Shown here piece after piece: positions 57,611-64,000 of a DNA stretch of 64,000 bases. The stretch covers positions 1,302,001-1,366,000 of the forward strand of contig NZ_CP025227.1 in assembly GCF_004010955.1 (NCBI RefSeq). The letters are read 5' to 3'. The stretch is from Actinomyces wuliandei. Lineage in GTDB: Bacteria > Actinomycetota > Actinomycetes > Actinomycetales > Actinomycetaceae. A program made the translations under genes and the position numbers. How positions within the stretch are numbered: the first letter of the stretch is position 1; each line of letters begins with the position of its first letter. The notes below the pieces were generated by a model, which worked only from the letters and a program-made list of their open reading frames with translations, searched no databases and was not told where the DNA came from.

Positions 57611-60526
57611 GTGAGCACCACCGCCACCACTCCTGACCGCGTCGGCCGCCTCCTGCTCGTTGACGGCCACTCCATGGCCTTCCGGGCTTTCTACGCCCTT
57701 CCGGCTGACGGGTTCACCACCTCGACGGGCCAGGCCACCAATGCCGTCCACGGTTTCACCTCAATGTTCCTGTCCCTGCTTGACAACGAGAGGCCCTCCC
57801 ACGTCGCCGTCGCCTTCGACCTGCCTGGCGGGACCTTCCGCACCCGCGAGTACGCCGACTACAAGGGAACCCGGGAGGAGACCCCGGCGGCCCTGACCGG
57901 CCAGGTCGAGCTGATCCAGGACCTGCTGGGCGCCATGAGGGTGCCCACCCTGAGCGCGCCGGGCTACGAGGCCGACGACATCCTGGCCACCCTGGCGGCT
58001 GCCGCCCAGCGAGAGGGGATGGAGGTCCTCATCTGCTCGGGCGACCGGGACTCCTTCCAGACGGTGACGCAGCACTGCACCGTGCTCTACCCGGTCAAGG
58101 GGGTCTCCACGCTGCGCCGGATGACGCCTGAGGAGGTCGAGGCCCGCTACGGCGTGCCGCCCCAGCGCTACCCGCACCTGGCGGCCCTGGTGGGCGAGCC
58201 CAGCGACAACCTACCAGGAGTTCCCGGCGTGGGGCCCAAGACTGCCGCCAGGTGGCTCACCGCCTACGACGGCCTGGACGGTGTCATCGCCAGCGCCGAC
58301 CAGATCAGGGGCAAGGCGGGGCAGTCGCTGCGCGACCACCTGGACGACGTGCTGCGCAACCGACGTCTCAACCGGCTGCTGACCGACCTCGACCTGGGCG
58401 TGAGCCCGAGCAGGGACCTCCGCCTGTCCGGCAGCCGCCGCAGCGACCTCGCCCGGGCCTTTGAGGCACTGGAGTTCCGTACGCTGCACCAGCGCGCGCT
58501 GCGCACGCTTCCACTGGCTGACGACGACCACGACGGACGCACCGGTTCAGGAGCCGGGGGACAAGACCCGCTGGAGGTTCTCAGGGCGCTGGACGTCTCG
58601 GTCCTGGGCCGCAACCTGCCTGCGGGGTCACTGGGGCAGTGGCTGCACCAGCACCTGGGTGCGGGCGCTGACGACAGTGATGACAGTGATGCCAGTGACG
58701 GTAACGGCGGTAGCGGCGAGCAAGCCCGTGACGGTGTCGTGGGGGTCGCGGGAGTCGGGGGGGTCGTGGGGCTGGACGTCGTGGGCAGCCTGCAGCCGGT
58801 GCTGGGGGAGGTCACCCTGCTGTCGCTGAGCGACGGCCACAGGGCCGTGGTGGTGGACCCGTCCCTGGTCATGCCGGAGGATGAGGCCGCCCTGGCCCGG
58901 CTGCTCGCTGACACGTCACGGCCCAAGGTCGTGGCTGACGCCAAGGGCTCCTGGCACGCCCTGGAAGCCCGTGGGATGCGCCTGGACGGTGTAGCAGCCG
59001 ACCCGTCCCTGGCAGCCTACCTGTGCCGTCCTGAGCAGCGTTCCTACGCGGTCAAGGACCTGGCGCAGCGCTGGTTCGGCATCGACCTGGACTCCCTGGA
59101 CCCCCTGCCCCAGCCTGTGTGCCCGGGAGGCACGCAGCAGCCGGACCAGACCGCCCTGGACCTGGGCTCCCTGGACAGCCCCCCCGACGACGGCCACGTC
59201 CTCAAGGAAGCCCCTGAGGAGGTCCTGGCCAGCGCCCGCCGAGCAGGGCTCCTGCCGCGCCTCCAGGAGGTCCTGGACGCCCAGGTGGCCCAGCGCGAGA
59301 GCACGGGGCTCTTCACCGGGCTGGAGATGCCCGTGGCTGCCACCCTCGCGATGATGGAGCACACCGGCATCGCCGTGGACGACACCGTACTGGCCCGCCG
59401 GGAGGCCGAGCTGGACGCCCGGGTGACCCGCGCCGCCGAGGCCGCCTTTGCCGCAGCTGGCCACGAGCTTAACCTCTCCAGTCCCAAGCAGCTCCAGACG
59501 GTGCTGTTCGACGAGCTCGACATGCCTCGTACGAGGCGGACCAAGACCGGGTACACCACGGACGCCGAGGCCCTGGCCACCCTGTACGCCCGGACGGGGC
59601 ACCCCTTCCTGGAGCACCTCCTGGAGCACCGTGACGCCATCAAGCTCCGTCAGACCGTGGAGGGCCTGCGCAAGGCGGTCCAGCCCGACGGTCGTATCCA
59701 CACCACCTTCCAGCAGACGATCGCCGCCACCGGGCGCCTGTCGTCGAAGGACCCGAACCTGCAGAACATCCCGGCGCGTACCGAGGAGGGGCTGAGTATC
59801 CGGGAGGCCTTCACGGTCGGGGATGGCTACGAGTGCCTTGTGACTGCGGACTACTCCCAGATCGAGATGCGGATCATGGCGCACCTGTCCGGGGACGAGG
59901 CGCTGATCGAGGCCTTCCGCAGCGGCGAGGACCTGCACCGCTACGTAGCCGCCCTGGTGCACGGCACCACAGTCGCCGAGGTCTCCTCCCAGCAGCGCAG
60001 CCACATCAAGGCCATGAGCTACGGGCTGGCCTACGGGCTGTCCACCTTCGGCCTGGCCCGTCAGCTCGGGATCGGCAACGCCGAGGCGGCTGCCCTGAGG
60101 GACGCCTACTTCGCCCGCTTCGGACAGGTGCGTGACTACCTGGAGTCCGTGGTCGAGCAGGCCCGCAGGGACGGCTACACGCAGACCATGTTCGGCCGCC
60201 GCCGCTACCTGCCCGACCTCACCAGCGACAACCGCCAGCGCCGTGAGATGGCGGAGCGGGCGGCCCTCAACGCCCCGATCCAGGGCAGCGCGGCTGACAT
60301 CGTCAAGAAGGCCATGATCGACGTGGACCGGGCACTGGCTGAGGAGGGGCTCGCGAGCCGCCTGCTGCTCCAGATCCACGACGAGCTGCTGGTGGAGGTG
60401 GCCGCTGGGGAGGCCGACGTCGTCAAGGGGCTGCTCCAGGAGCGGATGAGCCAGGCCGCGCAGCTGTCGGTGCCGCTGGACGTCGCCACCGGCAGCGGGC
60501 TCAGCTGGCGGGCCGCCAGCCACTGA
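57611..60526 (+). CDS. polA: DNA polymerase I
   Basis: The 971-residue enzyme has an N-terminal 5'-3' exonuclease (LLLVDGHSMAFRAFYALP, APGYEADDILATLAAAA, ICSGDRDSFQTVTQ). The middle domain, about 320-560, is divergent and contains a Gly/Asp/Ser-rich insert near 355-385. No intact 3'-5' exonuclease motifs are visible, as in other actinobacterial PolA. The polymerase domain has motif A DYSQIEMR (D747), motif B KAMSYGLAYG (about 800-810) and motif C HDE (923-925). Motif B has Tyr where E. coli has Phe762, a change known to relax discrimination against dideoxynucleotides. GTG 57611 starts the gene. Confidence 0.95.
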   Translation: MSTTATTPDRVGRLLLVDGHSMAFRAFYALPADGFTTSTGQATNAVHGFTSMFLSLLDNERPSHVAVAFDLPGGTFRTREYADYKGTREETPAALTGQVELIQDLLGAMRVPTLSAPGYEADDILATLAAAAQREGMEVLICSGDRDSFQTVTQHCTVLYPVKGVSTLRRMTPEEVEARYGVPPQRYPHLAALVGEPSDNLPGVPGVGPKTAARWLTAYDGLDGVIASADQIRGKAGQSLRDHLDDVLRNRRLNRLLTDLDLGVSPSRDLRLSGSRRSDLARAFEALEFRTLHQRALRTLPLADDDHDGRTGSGAGGQDPLEVLRALDVSVLGRNLPAGSLGQWLHQHLGAGADDSDDSDASDGNGGSGEQARDGVVGVAGVGGVVGLDVVGSLQPVLGEVTLLSLSDGHRAVVVDPSLVMPEDEAALARLLADTSRPKVVADAKGSWHALEARGMRLDGVAADPSLAAYLCRPEQRSYAVKDLAQRWFGIDLDSLDPLPQPVCPGGTQQPDQTALDLGSLDSPPDDGHVLKEAPEEVLASARRAGLLPRLQEVLDAQVAQRESTGLFTGLEMPVAATLAMMEHTGIAVDDTVLARREAELDARVTRAAEAAFAAAGHELNLSSPKQLQTVLFDELDMPRTRRTKTGYTTDAEALATLYARTGHPFLEHLLEHRDAIKLRQTVEGLRKAVQPDGRIHTTFQQTIAATGRLSSKDPNLQNIPARTEEGLSIREAFTVGDGYECLVTADYSQIEMRIMAHLSGDEALIEAFRSGEDLHRYVAALVHGTTVAEVSSQQRSHIKAMSYGLAYGLSTFGLARQLGIGNAEAAALRDAYFARFGQVRDYLESVVEQARRDGYTQTMFGRRRYLPDLTSDNRQRREMAERAALNAPIQGSAADIVKKAMIDVDRALAEEGLASRLLLQIHDELLVEVAAGEADVVKGLLQERMSQAAQLSVPLDVATGSGLSWRAASH

Positions 60527-60907
60527 CGCGCTACCGACACGTACGACGTACTGCGGCTGGCGCCGCCAGCCACGGCCTCCTGTCGCCGCCTTCCTCTTCC
60601 TCGTCTTCTCCGCCTCGCTGAGCCGGCCTGCTCGGTGCCTTCCCCCACTACTCTTCCCGCGCTGTTCCCGGTCGACCAGGCCTGAGGAGGTGAATGTGAG
60701 CGATTGCACGTGTTCGGGGAGCGGGGACGGGGAACAGTCCAGTCACGGCTCCGTCACGTGCTGATAGGGTACTTGCGTGCGTTCCTGGGCATCTTCTTTA
60801 CTCTGGTCCCAGCCGCGTCGTGAGCCGGTCCGGGCCGGCACAGGGCGCGGGGGACGCACGGTCCCTGTCAACCCGAACCACCTATCCGTATTCGGAGCAA
60901 CCACTCA
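60527..60907. other. polA-rpsA intergenic region and rpsA leader
   Basis: No gene is seen. The region should contain the rpsA promoter: TGATAGGGTACTTGCGTG near 60760-60780 is the most promoter-like segment, about 130 bp before the start. This leaves a long leader in which r-protein autoregulation could act. No T-rich polA terminator is obvious. Confidence 0.4.
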
Positions 60908-62359
60908 ATGACCACCACTCCGCCCAGCCCCGCCCCGGTCGCAGTCAACGACATCGGTGCGACCGAGGAGATCCTCGCTGCCGTCGACGAGACCATCAAG
61001 TACTTCGACGACGGTGACATCGTCGAGGGCACTGTCGTCAAGGTCGACCGCGACGAGGTCCTCCTCGACATCGGCTACAAGACCGAGGGCGTCATCCTGG
61101 CCCGCGAGCTGTCCATCAAGCATGACGTCGATCCCGACGAGATCGTTGCCGTTGGTGACCAGATCGAGGCTCTCGTCCTGCAGAAGGAGGACAAGGAGGG
61201 GCGCCTGCTCCTGAGTAAGAAGCGGGCTCAGTACGAGCGTGCCTGGGGCACGATCGAGCGCATCAAGGAGGAGGACGGCGTCGTCACCGGTACCGTGATC
61301 GAGGTCGTCAAGGGCGGCCTGATCCTGGACATCGGCCTGCGTGGGTTCCTGCCCGCCTCCCTGGTCGAGATGCGGCGCGTCCGCGATCTCCAGCCCTATG
61401 TGGGCCGTTCGCTTGAGGCAAAGATCATCGAGCTGGACAAGAACCGCAACAACGTGGTCCTCTCCCGCCGCGCCTGGCTGGAGCAGACCCAGTCCGAGGT
61501 CCGCACCAACTTCCTCCAGACCCTTCAGAAGGGCCAGGTCCGCTCCGGTGTGGTCTCCTCCATCGTCAACTTTGGTGCCTTCGTGGACCTGGGGGGCGTG
61601 GACGGCCTGGTCCACGTCTCCGAGCTGTCCTGGAAGCACATCGACCACCCCTCCGAGGTCGTCGAGGTGGGAACCGAGGTCACCGTGGAGGTCCTGGACG
61701 TGGACTTCGACCGGGAGCGTGTCTCCCTGTCCCTCAAGGCCACCCAGGAAGACCCGTGGCAGGCCTTTGCCCGTACCCACGCTATCGGCCAGGTGGTGCC
61801 CGGGAAGGTCACCAAGCTGGTTCCCTTCGGTGCCTTCGTCCGTGTCGAGGACGGGATCGAGGGCCTGGTCCACATCTCCGAGCTGGCACAACGCCACGTC
61901 GAGGTGCCCGAGCAGGTCGCCAAGGTCGGTGACGAGGTCTTCGTCAAGGTTATCGACATCGACCTGGAGCGTCGTCGCATCTCCTTGTCGCTCAAGCAGG
62001 CCAACGAGGGCGTGGACCCCGTCTCGGAGGACTTCGACCCGTCCCTGTACGGCATGGCGGCTGAGTACGATGAGGACGGCAACTACAAGTACCCGGAGGG
62101 CTTTGACCCGGAGACCAACGAGTGGCTCGAGGGGTACGAGGCCCAGCGCGAGGCCTGGGAGGCGGAGTACGCCGCTGCCCTGGCCCGCTGGGAGGCGCAC
62201 AAGGCCCAGGTTGCCAGGGCGATGGAGGAGGAGCAGGACTCGGGCGCGGCTGCGGCGGCTGGCAGTACCTCTTACTCCTCGGCACCGTCCGAGGCCTCGG
62301 GCACTCTCGCCTCTGACGAGGCCCTTGCCGCCCTGAGGGAGAAGCTGACCGGTAACTGA
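60908..62359 (+). CDS. rpsA: 30S ribosomal protein S1
   Basis: The 483-residue protein carries four S1 RNA-binding domains, at about 35-105, 120-190, 205-275 and 290-360. Recognisable parts are GDIVEGTVVKVDRDEVLLDI, GLILDIGLRGFLPASLVEMR, VSSIVNFGAFVDLGGVDGLV and KLVPFGAFVRVEDGIEGLVH. Four domains rather than six is the usual actinobacterial form. A Tyr/Glu/Ala-rich tail of ~120 residues follows. S1 helps load structured mRNAs on the ribosome. ATG 60908 follows TCGGAG. A strong terminator lies just downstream. Confidence 0.97.
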   Translation: MTTTPPSPAPVAVNDIGATEEILAAVDETIKYFDDGDIVEGTVVKVDRDEVLLDIGYKTEGVILARELSIKHDVDPDEIVAVGDQIEALVLQKEDKEGRLLLSKKRAQYERAWGTIERIKEEDGVVTGTVIEVVKGGLILDIGLRGFLPASLVEMRRVRDLQPYVGRSLEAKIIELDKNRNNVVLSRRAWLEQTQSEVRTNFLQTLQKGQVRSGVVSSIVNFGAFVDLGGVDGLVHVSELSWKHIDHPSEVVEVGTEVTVEVLDVDFDRERVSLSLKATQEDPWQAFARTHAIGQVVPGKVTKLVPFGAFVRVEDGIEGLVHISELAQRHVEVPEQVAKVGDEVFVKVIDIDLERRRISLSLKQANEGVDPVSEDFDPSLYGMAAEYDEDGNYKYPEGFDPETNEWLEGYEAQREAWEAEYAAALARWEAHKAQVARAMEEEQDSGAAAAAGSTSYSSAPSEASGTLASDEALAALREKLTGN

Positions 62360-62399
62360 CAGCGACACCACGACGTTCTTGGCTGCTGCCGACAGGCGT

Positions 62400-62433
62400 G
62401 TGGGGGTCCCACCCGACCGGGTGGGACCCCCAC
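62400..62433 (+). terminator. Intrinsic terminator after rpsA
   Basis: GTGGGGGTCCCACCC and GGGTGGGACCCCCAC form a perfect 15-bp, very GC-rich stem with loop GACC, 40 bp after the rpsA stop. It should end the rpsA transcript before coaE. Confidence 0.9.
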
Positions 62434-62507
62434 GTCGTGTGCCGCCTGGCTGCTGCTCATATCGGTTCGTAGCTGACCGAGAGCCCGGGGGAGGGCATCA
62501 TGGGGCT

Positions 62508-63137
62508 ATGGCTCGTGGTACCCGTCGTCCTCCTCACCCCTCGGACAGAGCGCTGCGTGTCGGCCTGACCGGGGGGATCGGCACTGGCAAGTCCACGGTG
62601 GCTGACCTCCTGGCCGAGCACGGTGCCACCGTGGTCGCCGCCGACGACATCGCCCGTGACGTCGTCGGGCCGGGGACCCCTGGCCTGGCAGCGGTCGTCG
62701 AGGAGTTTGGCCAGGGTGTGCTCAAGGCCGACGGCACGCTGGACCGCTCTGCGCTGGGCAGCATCGTCTTTGCCGACGAGGGCAGTCGCGCCCGTCTGGA
62801 GGAGGTCCTCCTGCCGCTCATCGCTGCCGAGGCCTGGGCCCGTCTGGAGGAGGTGCCTGCTGGCGAGGTGGCTGTCTATGACGTGCCCCTGCTGGTCGAG
62901 GGACAGATGCAGGACATGTTCGACCTCGTGGTGGTGGTGGAGGCTGACCTGGACACGCGCCTGGAGCGACTGGCCGAGCGTGGACTGGGTGCTGAGCAGG
63001 CCATGGCCCGTATCGCCTCCCAGGCGACCGATGCCGAGCGACGAGCCGTGGCCGACGTGGTCCTGGTCAACTCTGGGACGCCGCAGGCCCTGGCACGCGA
63101 CGTCGCCTCCCTGTGGGAGGACCAGCTGGCCCCCTGA
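62508..63137 (+). CDS. coaE: Dephospho-CoA kinase
   Basis: The 209-residue kinase performs the last step of coenzyme A synthesis. [18 protein letters not shown] is the P-loop. [20 protein letters not shown] is the substrate-binding block (usually DADxIARxVxxPG). [20 protein letters not shown] and [20 protein letters not shown] complete the family pattern. Actinobacterial CoaE often has a long GrpB-like C-terminal extension; it is absent here. ATG 62508 is preferred because upstream residues do not align. Order rpsA-coaE-uvrB is conserved in actinobacteria. Confidence 0.94.
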   Translation: MARGTRRPPHPSDRALRVGLTGGIGTGKSTVADLLAEHGATVVAADDIARDVVGPGTPGLAAVVEEFGQGVLKADGTLDRSALGSIVFADEGSRARLEEVLLPLIAAEAWARLEEVPAGEVAVYDVPLLVEGQMQDMFDLVVVVEADLDTRLERLAERGLGAEQAMARIASQATDAERRAVADVVLVNSGTPQALARDVASLWEDQLAP

Positions 63138-63171
63138 CCGGCTGTCGTGGCACTCGCGTAGCCTTGGGCGC

Positions 63172-64000
63172 ATGCGTCCTGTCACTGACCTGCACCGTGC
63201 CGTCAAGCCCTTTGAGGTCGTCAGCCCTTACAGCCCCAGCGGCGACCAGCCCACTGCCATCGCCGAGCTGGCCCGGCGTCTGGAGGCCGGTGAGAAGGAC
63301 ATCGTGCTGCTGGGAGCCACCGGTACTGGCAAGTCCGCGACGGCCGCCTGGCTGGTGGAGAAGGTCCAGCGCCCCACCCTCGTCCTAGAGCCCAACAAGA
63401 CCCTAGCGGCGCAGATGGCCGCCGAGTTCCGCGAGCTGCTGCCGAACAACGCGGTGGAGTACTTCGTCTCCTACTACGACTACTACCAGCCCGAGGCCTA
63501 CGTCCCCCAGACGGACACCTTCATCGAGAAGGACTCCTCCATCAACGACGAGGTTGAGCGCCTGCGCCACTCCGCCACCAACTCCCTGCTCACCCGGCGT
63601 GACGTCGTCGTCGTCTCCTCGGTGTCGTGCATCTACGGGCTGGGCACGCCCCAGGAGTACGTGGACCGTATGACGCCCCTTGCGGTGGGGGACCGGGTGG
63701 ACCGTGACGACCTGCTGCGCCGCTTCGTGTCCATGCAGTACACCCGCAACGACACGGACTTCACTCGTGGCACGTTCCGGGTCCGGGGCGACACGGTGGA
63801 GATCATCCCCATGTACGAGGAGCTGGCCATCCGCATCGAGCTGTTCGGGGACGAGATCGAGGCCCTGGCCACCCTGCACCCGGTCAGCGGTGACGTCATC
63901 GACACCACCGACCAGGTGTTTGTCTTCCCTGCCTCCCACTACGTCGCCGGGCCGGAGCGCATGGAGCAGGCGATCCAGGGTATCGAGGCGGAACTGGCTG
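63172..64000 (+). CDS. uvrB: UvrB: excinuclease ABC subunit B (5' part)
   Basis: The first 276 codons are in the window and the frame runs off the end. It begins [18 protein letters not shown], with helicase motif [16 protein letters not shown]. The damage-probing beta-hairpin is [20 protein letters not shown], followed by [20 protein letters not shown] and [19 protein letters not shown]. UvrB verifies lesions and recruits UvrC in nucleotide excision repair. ATG 63172 begins 34 bp after coaE. No LexA box is visible directly upstream. Confidence 0.96.
   Translation, partial: MRPVTDLHRAVKPFEVVSPYSPSGDQPTAIAELARRLEAGEKDIVLLGATGTGKSATAAWLVEKVQRPTLVLEPNKTLAAQMAAEFRELLPNNAVEYFVSYYDYYQPEAYVPQTDTFIEKDSSINDEVERLRHSATNSLLTRRDVVVVSSVSCIYGLGTPQEYVDRMTPLAVGDRVDRDDLLRRFVSMQYTRNDTDFTRGTFRVRGDTVEIIPMYEELAIRIELFGDEIEALATLHPVSGDVIDTTDQVFVFPASHYVAGPERMEQAIQGIEAELA

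Noticed and set aside
58916..60709. A 597-codon minus-strand frame opposite polA
   Set aside because: It lies opposite conserved polymerase motifs and has shadow-like composition.

Overview
The window is high-GC DNA from an actinobacterium. It carries a pupylation cluster (ARC-Dop-Pup-PafA), an SOS-type ImuA'/ImuB/DnaE2 mutasome, a PdtaR-like ANTAR regulator, and a polA-rpsA-coaE-uvrB block in the order familiar from Mycobacterium. Two absences point to a host-associated lineage such as Actinomyces and its relatives: there are no 20S proteasome genes in the pup locus, and the trp cluster is reduced to a TrpC-like relic. Several genes are visibly broken. That could be genome decay or uncorrected indels in the sequence, and the two cannot be told apart from sequence alone.

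Layout. 1-4022: a broken lipoprotein/C5-epimerase-like gene, a YbaK deacylase, a flavin disulfide reductase and trmL. 4195-6090: transposase remnants of three IS types (IS5-like, IS110, IS481). 6353-7776: an SDR and a PEBP-like protein, translationally coupled. 8014-15538: an SOS box, imuA', imuB, thymidine kinase and dnaE2. 15575-20792: an AI-2E family exporter, a hexose-6-phosphate mutarotase, tRNA-Leu(GAG), a DUF805 protein and a GNAT-MazG fusion. 20871-23037: an MFS efflux pump and its TetR regulator, with a 36-bp palindrome touching the pump start codon. 23244-27395: an FAD oxidoreductase, an acidic small protein, an aldo/keto reductase and a thiosulfate-uptake pair (TsuB/TsuA-like).

27954-39337: a RecB-like nuclease, an M50 protease and then a tightly packed operon trmI-arc-dop-pup-pafA-FKBP, with several 4-bp stop/start overlaps. 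39370-45206: hisF, two small membrane proteins, hisI, a TrpC-like protein without its catalytic residues, lgt and pyk. 45194-49757: an iron-type ABC uptake operon (lipoprotein, FecCD permease, ATPase) read leftward from a DtxR-type box, with two unknown GATase-fold-like proteins at its 3' end.

49873-56204: an accessory region. It has an amidohydrolase, a DDAH/arginine-deiminase-family enzyme, a TetR regulator, an arginase-family pseudogene and a broken membrane-protein gene. Two copies of a peculiar four-arm repeat built from a 12-bp word flank the DDAH-TetR pair. 56205-64000: conserved core, namely an unusual short-variable-arm tRNA-Leu(CAA), pdtaR, a thioesterase, polA, rpsA, coaE and the 5' part of uvrB.

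Most worth following up are the four-arm repeat pair, the proteasome-less pup locus with an ARC that lacks the usual docking tail, the catalytically stripped TrpC homologue, the GATase-like pair in the iron operon, and the palindrome that overlaps the MFS promoter.
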